Assembly (NCBI GenBank): GCA_027627225.1
Contig: CM051029.1
Coordinates: 1,180,001-1,244,000, forward strand
Length of the DNA: 64,000 nucleotides
Source of the DNA: Congeria kusceri
Taxonomy: Eukaryota > Mollusca > Bivalvia > Myida > Dreissenidae
Direction of reading: 5' to 3'
The notes below the pieces were generated by a model. That model was not told where the DNA came from and did no database searches. It saw nothing but the letters and a program-made list of their open reading frames with translations. Position numbers and translations under genes: made by a program. Below, in pieces: positions 10,843 to 22,320 of this stretch; the stretch's first letter is position 1, and each line of letters starts with the position of its first letter.

Positions 10843-13109
10843 TTAAATGTGTGATACAATATGATGAGTAAACATTGTTTAACAGGCTTGCACATTGTTC
10901 TGTTGATTTGAAATATGCCTGATAAAATGCGGTTAATTACAAACATCCATACAAAATAGAATGTGCTATCAACAAAACGATAATAATGCCATTAGAGTGT
11001 CCGAAACTCAGAAGCAGCATTTTCAAGAGTCCGTTGTTTGATTTAATCTAATTGCTGCGGTAAAACCAAAACAAAAATGCCGTATTTTTTCCCTATTACG
11101 TAATGCAATGTAATTATGATGCATATTAATATCTTATATAATGACGTAAATGAAATATACATGTTGTACATTAAGCACTAGGGTATCGAAGTCCGAATAT
11201 TACGCTTTACAAAGTGGTCACACAAATTCTGCAATAGCAACGAAATTATGAATGTTTGAATTATTGTTCAAGAAAGTGCATGTGAAAAATATGTGAAATG
11301 GATAAAGTTCATACGATAGTTATGTTGCTGTATATATATAATTTAAATACAAACATCACATAAGTGGTATCAATAGCACGAGTTAAACAATTAGGTGCTT
11401 TGGGAAGTACTTATTTATAGAAGATGATGTATATAACATGATATATTTTTATTATTGTTTCATCATTGGAACTCAGTATATTATAGCGAATTACCAGCAT
11501 ACTAACATAAGGATATATACATTAATCTTATTTCGTTATATTTAAACAGTGGAAAATGCATGATATTCGCAGTCCGAAAAACGAGTTTCGTCTGCAGAAC
11601 GATGCTCACATATTTTGGTTTATTCCTGTATAGTATTATGTCTTCCCAATTCGATCAATAATATGTTGTTTGAAAAACGAAATTTCGACACAGCAATTTT
11701 ATATTATGGCGGTATATCAATGGTTAGATAGTTTTCTGTGTTAAGTAGGTTGTATAGTGTTTATAATAACGGCATCCACTCCAGTTATATACATCATCAG
11801 CAATCAATAACACGTTATTTGAAAGTTGATATAAATATAGTTTTATCCCCCACCATCCTGACTTATCCAAACATATCCAAAACCATATGTAAACGATACA
11901 TTTCAAATTTTAGATGCCGAGCATATCCGACCAGAATTATCAAAAGATTTAAGTAATAAATAATGATTTCTGTGATAACGACTTGAGGACATTTGTAGTA
12001 GATTGCACTAATATCAAATACAATTTGTAAAATAGGTTGCACATAACGGTAATCTACCGCTTTCGCCGAGAACTACACATGTGTTTGTGGTCTTATTTAA
12101 ATGTAGACACCTTTTATAAAAAGTACTTTGAAAGGATTCGATAGTTTGTACTTATTCATATCCCCATATTTGGGATCCATTACAAAGTATAGGCGTAATC
12201 AAGGAATGAAATATTTAAAACATGTCAAATGGTGGAAAATAACCGGATGGTTGTTGAAATTTCATGAAAAGCATGGAACTTGTGCAAATTACCACTGTGT
12301 ATACCACACAGACAATACCACCCAAGCTGTCCGTTTTGTTTACATATCCGAACTGATATGTGTATGCGTAATTGGGCATGGCCATAGTTCCAATAATAGG
12401 AATCAACATTATTAATTTGTTCACTTTAAATTCACTTGTTTGATAATTTAAAACAACATTTATTCTTCATTTTTATAATTGTGGTCCTAAATATCAACGC
12501 TTATGTGCAGCAAATACATTTTCTCCGTTTCCGTTTCCTGTCATTGAGCACATAGCAGAGATGTATGGTGAGAGCAAAACACGACAACTCTGCTAGAAGA
12601 TTGCTCATTTAGTAGTGGCAAATAACAGTACACTGTGTTAATAGTTATCATACGTTTTTCTAACCGTCTTCAATATGTTTGACGAAACACACAACATAGG
12701 TTAACATATTCATTATAATTAAATGCCAATTACGTATTTGTAGATGCACTATTTTTAACTTTGTATTTTTGCACAACAGACATTTCACTAGTTCAAGTCG
12801 GACTCAAATAAAAACAGTTGATACCATTGTTATTATTTTTCTCTAGCTAATTTAGGAATACTTGATTGTGAAAGCGTTGCACACAAAAGTAGTTGAATAC
12901 TGTGTTGGTCGACTGTAACTAAGATCCAATGGAATTTTTTGGAGATTTGGTAGATGTATTTAATTTCTTATTCATGCTATTTCGTCTGTATACAAATACA
13001 CACACTGACATTGTAGAAATCCATAATATAATATGTCACATTTTCTAATGCATGCATATGCACGTAGTGTGTTGTCTTGTTCTCTTTTGAAAAAAAAAAA
13101 AACATTTGT
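10843..13109. other. Stretch without a supported gene
   Basis: AT-rich. A short segment near 11178-11215 resembles 39915-39955 in module D, suggesting residual D2 or 3' sequence of copy A. Several open frames of 60-95 codons exist but have no domain match or splice support. Confidence 0.35.
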
Positions 13110-13265
13110 ATCCAGTGTAACCTTTACTGTTCACTATGTCTTCAACACCATACTTAACTACAGTGCATGTGTATATTATAACATTCAATAACAGCACATC
13201 TGGGACTTACACATGTTCAAAAGCGAACAGCCAACTGATGACGACCATAAATATCAAAACAGCAA
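13110..13265 (+). pseudogene. Copy B exon 1 remnant
   Basis: The frame with YIITFNNSTSGTYTCSKAN matches DIITFNDNTSGTYRCSKDS of copy C exon 1. The signal-peptide half is absent. The exon ends at the conserved GCAA|GTAAG donor. Confidence 0.55.
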
Positions 13266-13313
13266 GTAAGGCGTCACAAATTGCATTTGCTACAACAAAT
13301 TGTTCAACTGCTG

Positions 13314-13358
13314 AGAGCAGCAGCAGCAGCAGTAGCAGTAGTAGTAGTAGTAGTAGTC
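13314..13358 (+). repeat. AGC/AGT microsatellite in copy B intron 1
   Basis: A run of AGC then AGT triplets starting about 50 bp after the copy B exon 1 donor, at the same relative place as the longer AGT tract in copy C intron 1. Confidence 0.85.
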
Positions 13359-13379
13359 GTTGTTGATGTTTTTGTCGTG

Positions 13380-14811
13380 TATGTTTTGATCTTCTTGTTG
13401 CGTTCTACAAATGGAGCAGTCAGATGCATTTAAGATACCACTTTAGTTAGTGCAAATAATTACTTGTAGTAACTTGTAGGTCACCAGGATGTGTACACAT
13501 ATGGCAAAATACTTCTTCAGTTACAATAAGCACATTAGTGATAAACCTGTAAATATCATTGTGGTATGATACGAAATGAATGGTGCTATATTAATTTTTA
13601 TAAAGACGTAATAGATAACTTTGCACGAATTTAAGATCGTTCGTTTTTGATAATATGTCTGCATGTATTATCCTTTAATACGCATAAACACAAAGAAGGT
13701 TAATTTTAAAACACTGAAAAAATAGCGTTTAATCATCACTTAAATGTAAAGTGATTGCGATTATATGTCATGTTTAATGAAGTGTATGTAATTTACTCTA
13801 TTCAATTTAGTTTAAAAAATTTAATTCGCTTGATCTTCAAAATGTCATGTAAGTAAACCTAACAAAAATGGGAATGGTACGAGAATTAAATGCAACGTAA
13901 ACATACAATAAATGACTTGTTAATATTAATAACAAATGCCATAAACTGCATTTTTCATAACACCGGAGAGGGTTGTGTTCATTATAATATGTACAGTGAG
14001 TATGTATCAAATATTATTTCTGAGCGTGTCGATTCATGTACTACACTGCGTGTTTACATATGATGCTTCCACTGCCGAGTGTTTGAAAAGTAGATTAACT
14101 CTATGTAAATAAACTACTTGTCTAATTGTGTAAAATATTAATTGTAATGTAACGTAAAATTTAGTTTTATCATACCACTATGCTGATATCGCCTGATACA
14201 AAGGAACGACATATTACACGGATTCATCTATAAGATTCAACAAAACAAACAATTTGATACCATTAACGTATATAGTATATTATTCTTAATCGTCATAAAT
14301 CACGTAAACGTTATTTTTATATACTCACACACTACTGATACTGGTATGACGTCATAAATGGAACTATAAATCGCACATACACAATAATTTCAATAGATGC
14401 AAAATAAATGAAATAAAAGTCTCTACACAGGATCAGTTTATGTTGTGCCTTTTTTACCAAACATTGAACACGCTATTGTAAATGTTGATACTATCTTGAA
14501 AATGTCAGTTTAACTACACAACTCATATTATTCTAAGCCTCATTTGATATATTACACACAAGACCGGTAAGTAACCTGTTAGTTTCAATATATTTATATG
14601 CATGTATATATACTACACACATCCATTCATTAATGTCTATTGTCTGATTTGAATACCAACATTTTGAAAACATTAAATAAAGCATAGGACACACAAATAA
14701 ACACCAACAAACGTATCAAATACCATACATGTATGCTAGCAATACATGTTGAAAATTTTGAAATACAACTAAAATTCATACATCAGGACAGTAGATAATT
14801 TACTTTTTCAG
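13380..14811. other. Copy B intron 1, nothing recognised
   Basis: AT-rich intron-like sequence between copy B exons 1 and 2. No domain or RNA signal seen. Confidence 0.4.
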
Positions 14812-15110
14812 TGCCACTCACTTCGTTGGAAATGCACCCACCGACTAACCGTACGTACCCTGTGTACAGTGAACAATCGACATATACGTGTCTCACTTCA
14901 CAAACCAGACCGCTCCAAATATTATGTGATTTATAGATAACAGGACGATTACCGACAGCGTTAATTATACATACAGTTCTGAAAGAGCAACAAGCTTTTT
15001 GAAATATTTTCCAACAGCGTACACCAGCGAAAGTGTATTATGTGTTTCGACATATGTGTATAAAACTACCATTATTACGCTGCATCAAACTACGCAAACG
15101 CAAATTCAAA
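14812..15110 (+). pseudogene. Copy B exon 2 remnant, frameshifted, donor lost
   Basis: After a TTTCAG acceptor it reads SLEMHPPTNRTYPVYSEQST with YTCLTSQTRP, matching copy C exon 2. A frameshift then brings an early stop. The donor reads TTAAGT instead of GTAAGT. Confidence 0.6.
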
Positions 15111-15581
15111 TTAAGTTGTTTGACGTACGTACTATTTGTATCACTATAATGTAAAAACAGCTTGTTAATAGCAAACGCGTCTATACAACTCAGTGCCAAT
15201 AAGTCAAACACAACTCTACTCCGGATAATATATTTGTATTGGTAATGTTTATGGGGTTCAGTATTTTGCATATAAAAACAGACGTTGTTATAGAACAGTA
15301 ATGTGTTGCAAAATTAAATACTGACGCTGAATATTTTTTTATTCAACATACGTGAAGTGTGTTTATTAGTGTTAGTTCCATGCGACAATTATGTTAAAAC
15401 AAAAAATACAGTACATGCAAATGTTTTGTTTAATTTTTTATGAGTGAAACATTTGGAAAATATCTTGTTGTGAGTGCGGTATATATGCATGTTTATTATT
15501 TCTTCATTCAATGTGGACACATTGTGTGCACATATAAACGGTTTTCTTTTCAGTTTTAAGTATGTTTTACTCTGATTTTAG

Positions 15582-15870
15582 TTAGTGTTTCCAAACCTGC
15601 TGTTTCAATGAATAGCTCTAATTTATCTGGAACTGTAACTCTACGGGAAGGGAGACAGGTTGAGTGGACATGTTCGTCTTCAGGTTATCCATCTCCAACA
15701 TACCGATCTCAATGAAACAGTGAATGGGGCTGTGTTAGGTAGACAGTACAATCGTTCTTGCAATGGTTTGAACGTCTCTTTTGAAGCCAGCAACATTTTC
15801 TATTTCCTAAATGGAACCACGAGTACGAGGTCTTCGAAATCCTATACTTGGCTTATATTGAATGTGCTAT
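15582..15870 (+). pseudogene. Copy B exon 3 remnant
   Basis: Opens with VSVSKPAVSMNSSN like copy C exon 3 and ends LNVL at GTAAGT. The tail NGLNVSFEASNIFYFLNGTT shows the second Ig cysteine changed to Phe. The net length change of +4 bp causes a frameshift. Confidence 0.6.
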
Positions 15871-16038
15871 GTAAGTTTATGTATTACGGGTAATGTGTAT
15901 GTGTATAAACAAATAATGCTTAGTTACAATTACCGTTAACACGAGTCCGGATAATTATTTACCTTTAATCGTTATTAACCATTGTAAGCACGAACACATA
16001 CATTATGCCAACATACATTGATTTCTTCACACCTCCAG

Positions 16039-16291
16039 ATCCGCCTGCAACGGTGCGATTGAACTTACTGATTCCAATATCAGAATAATGAGAGGAGACA
16101 ACGTTAGCATTCTATGTGAATCAGTGCCAATCCGAGAGCTACAGTATTCTGGAACGGATAACAAACCAATACATCAATACTGACAGTTACCAATATACAG
16201 CAGGATATGGTGTGGATATGTTATGCCTTTAACATAATCGAAGAAACTGCACAGGAAACTGCAACAGATAAACTGTTTGCCGCGGTTCTAT
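16039..16291 (+). pseudogene. Copy B exon 4 remnant
   Basis: Begins after CTCCAG with DPPATVRL and ends at CTAT|GTATGT as in copy C exon 4. Small deletions near the 5' end and around the first cysteine break the frame (RIMRGDNVSILCE is still legible). Confidence 0.55.
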
Positions 16292-16439
16292 GTATGTTGA
16301 TTTATAATCATATACATGTATTAGCCACAGAACAAATTTATCATGCGTTTAAACAAAGGAATTAAAGCGTAATTTAATCAATAAAACTGTACGTATTTTG
16401 CAAATAAGCAAATACGCATTTTCTTACAAAATAACAAAT

Positions 16440-16870
16440 CCCATTTTAAAAGTGGAAACATTTTCCCACTTTCAAAACGGGAAAAAATTTCCAGTGGGAA
16501 ATTTCTAAATATAAAAAATACGAAAACGCTTATAAAAATACTCATCAATATCAAACAATACAATGTTTTGAATAAATCAATATATTAATTATAGTTATTC
16601 AATAAAATAACATGTTTTTTCCCCATTTAAAAAGTGGGATTTTTTTGCTAATCATAATTTTCAAACAAAACTTAGTGCAAACAGTTTTAAAATGCTGAAA
16701 ATTCATATCTATGTATATAAAAGCGTATTTGAAAAAGCATTTAAAAAAAACATGTTTTTTTTCCCACACAGAATGTGGGAAAAAAATCCTATGGGAAAAC
16801 ATGAAAAGCCCATGGGATAATGAAAATCCCGTAGGAAAATTAAAAAATCCCATGGGAAATCCAATTTTGC
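16440..16870. repeat. Cluster of imperfect inverted repeats built on TCCCAyrGGA-like words
   Basis: Many copies of CCCACTTT, TTCCCAC, CCCATGGGA, CCTATGGGA and AGTGGGAAA occur in both orientations, separated by A or T runs. The block can fold on itself in several registers. It lies just 3' of copy B. I see no open frame of note and take it as a low-complexity or fold-back element. Confidence 0.5.
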
Positions 16871-17189
16871 ACATACATTTCATAATTAAAGAAAGGCAAT
16901 TTTGATGCGAAAAACATCAATTATTGATCACAATTAAGCACTTTAACGCATACGTTTTGTAAAATAGTAATATCTGACAGAAAAACGGTACTTTCGTTTG
17001 CGAAATTTCGGTTTAGGAAAGTTTTTCCGGTGGCCGTTTATACTGTATTTAAGGACGTCATTTTGTTTATTTTTGTGACCTCATTTTATGTTTATTTTTA
17101 AATAATGATTTTACTGACTGGATATTGACTCTGATTGTATGAGTATGGAATAATATACGGTCAGCAAGTGACCCAGTTTTACCAATGAA

Positions 17190-17600
17190 AAGCGAGTATT
17201 CTTTACGTCAGTAACCATTTTCGTTTCCGCTATCTAAGTCCAACAGTTGTCATCAAATCGTCATCAAACTTCATGATAATTTTTGCGGGCATACTATCAG
17301 GGCCAAATTTGATAATAGTTCCAATTGCAAAAATAATGTTTGAGTTACGCCCTTTACTTATCTAAAATTTGCTTTTAAGCCATGTTCGCTCAGTTTTCAT
17401 CCGATCTTCACCGAACTTCTTTAAGCTGTTTGCGGGTATAATATCTTGGTCAAGATCGACTATTAGCCCAATATTTGCCCTTTTAGCCGTTTCACATTCT
17501 CTGTCCAACAGTTTTTATCGGATCTTCACCAAACTTGATATTTTAAAGATTGATTTTAAAACAGAGGGGGCATACCTGTTTTGCAAACACCTCTTTTTAC
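17190..17600 (+). repeat. Dispersed repeat with two or more diverged units
   Basis: Related blocks recur about every 130-160 bp, each with wording like TTTTCATCCGATCTTCACCGAACTT followed by a line such as GCGGGTATAATATC. I recall this sort of unit being common in bivalve genomes; that is memory, not a search. Confidence 0.45.
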
Positions 17601-17837
17601 TAAAGAATAGGTAGGTTGTCAGGACAGGGAGATGGGCGCCCTCCCCCCACCCGCTGGACCCTCTAGTGCTAATCCGGTATTGTGTGCCGTGCTAGTCGTG
17701 TTAGACATACCAAGGATAAGTGCATTATCGTTCATGAATCAAGCGAAGTTACCCATTTAATATTTTTTAACGATTGCATTTATATAGGACGTTTGATGTA
17801 GATGTCTAACTAAAACTAACTACTTTTACCACAACAA

Positions 17838-17895
17838 CTAATACTACTGCTGCTGCTGCTACTACTACAACTGATTCTACTAATACTACTCTTTG
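17838..17895 (+). repeat. ACT/GCT triplet microsatellite
   Basis: Short run of ACT, GCT and CTA triplets, the reverse-strand form of the AGT repeats at 13.3, 22.5 and 63.1 kb. Confidence 0.7.
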
Positions 17896-19081
17896 TATTT
17901 AGTATTATAAACTGTATCTTACAGTAGTTTTTACTTGTTTTCATTTCATATATAAAATTATTATTAAAAATAATATGCGTTCAAATGTGTTCTATCATTG
18001 TAGGAGAATTAATTAATATTAAAAGTATATCGCAAATATTCAATTTCAAAAGTTACTTTGTGATATGCATTGTTTTGTTGTATTGTTGAAATCCAGCAAA
18101 ATATATTTTTACTTACTTGCCATTCATAGCATTTTATTTGGCGGCAGATCATGGCAATGATCGTGTTTACTTTCTCATTTGCAAATCACATTCGATTATG
18201 TGAAACATACAAGGGTAAATATGTTGCTCTAAATTATAAAAAAAAAGAATACAGTCATTGTGCCTTTATATTGCCTTTATTATTATACATGTTCTATAAT
18301 GAATTTAATTGTGTACACAAATACAAGTAAAAAACACGTTGTATGTCACCATGGTATACCACGTGCATATGCATGGATTTCAATACCAAAGCAGTATCTG
18401 CAGTTAACTCTGTACTGTTCTGGTTATATTAATTGCACGATTTATTTCCCTTTGTTGCTTCTACTCGTTAAGTAAAATATTTGAATAGTCGTATTTTTAT
18501 ATGATTACAAAAAAGTATTGTATTTATATAAATGTTATTTATGTTAAATCACAGACTAAGCCTGCATGTAAAATTTGCAGTAAGATCTGCGTCTATGGAT
18601 ACTCAACAAAATGCAAATACAAATTAAACGTAACAAACATCGCGCATTTCAAAACACGATTAAAAATCACTGGATCTAATAAAACTAAAAACAAGTTTAA
18701 GGAATCGTCACATAAATAACCAAAAGTGTAGAAGTACTCATATGCATTAATTAAACAAGAAATCACTGTTCGCTGAAACGTCTGCATTCGTTAGAACACT
18801 CGAAGAACAATAATGTCTGTCTTGAATACAGTTGTAATAAGTTCAGGGTTTTCTATCCATCCTACTTCGCTTCTTATCTGAAATTGCTTACATTGAAATA
18901 ATAAATGTTTAGATGTATCTAAAACAAGTATTAAAGTAAATATTAATAATGATGCGATTATTGTTGGAACAAATTGAAACCGGAGAAAAAAAAACAGTGT
19001 AATATTCTTGTATAATTTGTGTGATTCGAAATGAGGCCATCTTATATAATTAACACAATGAATATACTTTATGATAAACGT

Positions 19082-19182
19082 ACCTCTGCAGAATATCAAG
19101 TACACGATGCACTCAACTCAAGCAATCAAACCAACTCCGAAAACAGCTCCAAGTGCAATGCTTATTAGTTCTTCTTTGGTAA
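19082..19182 (-). pseudogene. Possible degenerate transmembrane exon
   Basis: On the minus strand, after a TTCCACAG acceptor, the sequence reads LTKEELISIALGAVFGVGLI then A and a TGA, then VECIVYLIFCR before a GTACGT donor. The layout resembles the Gly-rich TM exons of copies A and C interrupted by one stop. It lies 3' of the minus-strand gene end at 19519 and could be an alternative last exon of it. Speculative. Confidence 0.25.
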
Positions 19183-19518
19183 GTCCTGTGGAACACATAC
19201 GTTGATATACACACTTATCATGCACATACACGTAATTACAAGACATAAATACATACACATATGCAGGTTTGTATTAGTAACACATAATACGGGTTAATAC
19301 ATTGTATCAAATATAATCTTATATACCATTACTGATTCTGACGAAATTCCAGTGAGTGATGTTGACCACCAATGACAAAATTTGAAATATAGTTCAAACA
19401 TCCGTTGTAGACAAGTGATATGCACACCACACTGTATGTATCGTATATGTTTCAGTGATAAACATTAGCATTATAGTTCGTTAGACCATAACAAAAAGTT
19501 GAACATATATATTCTAAA

Positions 19519-19976
19519 TTATTTCCGACAAACACAGGCATAGCCTTTAATATAGCAAATAAAAGAAATAATTCCGAGAACAACGATCACAATTGTAACT
19601 GGTGCAATGATCCATAACCCAAATAGTTGCGTTGCACTCATTGTTTCAGAAAATGTAGAATTTGAAGACTTTGTGGTATTGGGTGTGGTTAATTCATACA
19701 TAGTGGTTGAGTTGGACTTTTTGGTAGTTGTCATTTCTGAAACGACATAATCATGCCCACCGCATTTATGTTATGTTTAAAATGTGGGCAAATCTATGTT
19801 AGTGTCTTCAAACTGAAAAGCAATTATAAAAAAGTATATTAGACTAAATTGACTGTCTGTTCTCTTTGTGACTGAAACCATTATAACATATGTGTATTAT
19901 ACAAGCACCATTTATAACTCATTAAAATATAAACAATATTTACCTGTCGTAGTCATAGACGGTAGAGATGATGAAT
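19519..19976 (-). CDS. 3' end of a minus-strand gene: Ser/Thr-rich stalk plus transmembrane helix
   Basis: Two exons fit together. Exon 19944-19976 (acceptor ATTACAG, donor CAG|GTAAAT) encodes DSSSLPSMTTT. It joins in phase to exon 19519-19736 (acceptor TTTCAG), which continues EMTTTKKSNSTTMYELTTPN. A Ser/Thr/Asn-rich stretch with several N-x-T/S sequons follows, then a TM helix (LWIIAPVTIVIVVLGIISFI), a short tail CYIKGYACVCRK, and a TAA. This is the membrane-proximal stalk and anchor of a type I surface protein, probably O-glycosylated. Upstream exons should lie at higher coordinates; I could not identify them between the microsatellite at 20.05 kb and copy C. No family assigned. Confidence 0.5.
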
Positions 19977-20047
19977 CTGTAATGTAAGATGCATTCATGA
20001 TATATTCATGTTTTATTAACTCGCATGCATTATGCATACATAATTAA

Positions 20048-20064
20048 TTATTTATGTATTTATT

Positions 20065-20163
<99 letters not shown>

Positions 20164-20465
20164 TTCATTCATTCATTCATTCATTTATTCATTCATTCAT
20201 TCATTTATTTATTTATTTATTTATTATTTATTTATTTACTGAAACGCTCCCTCCGTCGCTCCCTCCGTCCCTCCCTCCGTCCCTCCCTCCCTCCGTCCGT
20301 CCGTCCGTCCCTCCCTCCCTCCCTCCCTCCGTCCGTCCGTCCGTCCGTCCGTCCCTCCCTCCCTCGTTCCCTCCCTCCCTCCCTCCCTCCCTCCCTCCCT
20401 CCCTCCCTCCCTCCCTCCCTCCCTCTCTCCCTCACTCACTCACTTACTCACCCACCCACTCACTC
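20048..20465 (+). repeat. Compound tetranucleotide microsatellite TTTA - TTCA - TTTA - CCCT/CCGT - CTCA
   Basis: About 110 bp of TTTA, then TTCA, then TTTA again. At 20246 it changes abruptly to about 185 bp of CCCT and CCGT units and ends in CTCA. The long open frames across it on both strands are artefacts of the repeat. Confidence 0.97.
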
Positions 20466-21968
20466 AGTTATGTAGTTTTGTATTAGGGCACATGCTAATA
20501 TTAACAACAAATTAATGTATTCAATAAGATCTTGAAAAACAATGTAAGTTCATTTGACTCCTATTGTAAAATTATTTGATTTTGACTTCAATCAAATGTT
20601 AACAACTGAAGAAAAATCCATAAGGCATGCTTTCAGTCTCTTGCTGACATATATGAAGGTCAAAGCATGTGTACCCATCCGGTAAAGCTTACATTGGACA
20701 ATCTCATGGTATTGAGAACACAATTATGATCTGCCATTTAAGTCAAATCGTATGAAAATTGGAAAACTGTATGCGAATAAACAGGTAGACTATATAACAG
20801 ATCATTTTAACATCGTATGGCATTGGTATTGATAAAATATTGCAAACTTTTAAAATCCTATTTTATACATTTCAAAAAATGTTTACTCCACACGTGTGTT
20901 TGGCGTTTTGTAAATATACGACTAGCACTCTTAATAAACCTCAATCGTGTCATTTTTAAAGAAGATAACTTTTAATTGTTCATGTTATGCAGTGAGAGTA
21001 CATAATAGCAGTGAATGAAACACGATCATTTTTCCTTTAGACAAAGTGAAATGAAACATTGGATATCATTTGATTTGTTCATTATATATCTCATTTATGA
21101 ATACACGTTGGATTATGTAAGATAAAAAAAAGAAAGTTACTTGGTTACTGTTTTGTCGTCGCAACTATTGTGAAATGAAATAATTAGTATGAGTAGGATT
21201 ATTTGTAAATTGATTTGATTTCTTTTTAATTAACGTTATTGTGTTGGTAGTTTAACAAGTACACACACTGAAATGAAGAAATCCTTAACCGAAATTAGGC
21301 AAATACGCAAACTATGTCACATGTGGAAAACAATCGTCTAGCATTCTTACGTAGTGTGTTGTCTAATTATATTTTCTTAAGAATATTCTCAGTGTTCACA
21401 AAGTCAAACATCACATTTGTCGCTACTAAATAAAATGTATCGTATTAAATGATATTTATTCGTCGGACACGATACATAAAGGAATTATAATTTGAATCGG
21501 ATCAACGAAAGAATCAGTTCCTCGTCGCAAGCTCCACTTTGAGTTTTCCCATGGGGAAATATTGAGAGTTTCCAGTATGTATTCTTGAAGAAAACAAAAC
21601 AAGCAGGAAATAAAATAAAAGAATCAATCCGTTGTCTGAACCACTGACATGAAATAAAATACGAATACACTGAATTCAACAATATCCTACTTTTATTCGG
21701 AAATAGTTTACTTCTACTACAAGTTTAAATACTACATACGATGTTTATCATCTACTGAAAGATCTAATGAATCCAATCTTATTTTGGATAATATACAATT
21801 TCATAAAACACGATCTCATTATAAATGCACTCAGCGCTTTGATGTTCGTTTTGATTTAAACTTACCTAAATACACACACAGCCGTTTTACCAAATAAGTC
21901 GATTGGATAAGTATAGCTCGTTCGTAAACAAAACTGAAATTCTAATAGAAATATTGTAAAAACACAGA
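20466..21968. other. Upstream region of copy C, no exon recognised
   Basis: AT-rich. It contains a possible TATA element about 145 bp before the copy C start (listed separately). Upstream exons of the minus-strand stalk gene may lie here but I cannot identify any. Confidence 0.4.
21819..21826 (+). promoter_or_regulatory. Possible TATA box of receptor copy C
   Basis: TTATAAAT lies about 145 bp before the exon 1 ATG, with an inverted CCAAT word (ATTGG) near 21903. Position fits a short 5' UTR, but such AT-rich words are common in this window. Confidence 0.25.
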
Positions 21969-22320
21969 ATGGTGATATTGTGTTTAATATATTTAGCATT
22001 TTTTATGTTAAGCGTATGCAGCTATGATCAATTAGCTCCGGTTGGAGAACAAAACGTGCGGTTGTCGTTCGATTATAGTTGGAATAGCAATGAAAATAAC
22101 AAGGTGAACTGTTACAGAGAAGGTACAAGCATAGGAAATTGCAATGCATTTCAATGTAAACTCGAGACAAACTATGTCGGTGTGTTAAATATGTTTTCAA
22201 CACCGGGCGTATTGACAGTGTATGTTGATATAATAACATTCAATGACAACACATCTGGAACTTACAGATGCTCAAAAGATAGCGGCGACGAGTCGAAGAC
22301 CATCAATATTCAAATAGCAA
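21969..22320 (+). CDS. Copy C exon 1: signal peptide and first Ig-like domain
   Basis: Starts at ATG with A at -3 and G at +4. A hydrophobic leader (VILCLIYLAFFMLSVCS) precedes the mature start near YDQLAPVG. The Ig-like domain ends with NTSGTYRCSKDS. 352 bp, exits in phase 1 at GCAA|GTAAGT. Confidence 0.75.

Larger units (their letters stand above)
13110..16291 (+). pseudogene. Receptor copy B: fossil of the first four Ig exons
   Basis: Four exon remnants at 13110-13265, 14812-15110, 15582-15870 and 16039-16291 align in order with copy C exons 1-4, on the same strand and with similar spacing. Exon 1 keeps only its 3' half (TSGTYTCSKAN) with its GTAAGG donor and the same following AGT microsatellite. 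Exon 2 begins TSLEMHPPTNRTYPVY but soon frameshifts, and its donor GT is TT. Exon 3 is 289 bp instead of 285. Exon 4 is about 26 bp short. Nothing resembling exon 5 onward follows. I read this as a tandem duplicate that was truncated and decayed. Confidence 0.75.

Noticed and set aside
20025..20486. A 153-codon LFIY/LPPS repeat frame and minus-strand REGG frames
   Set aside because: Translation of the compound tetranucleotide microsatellite.
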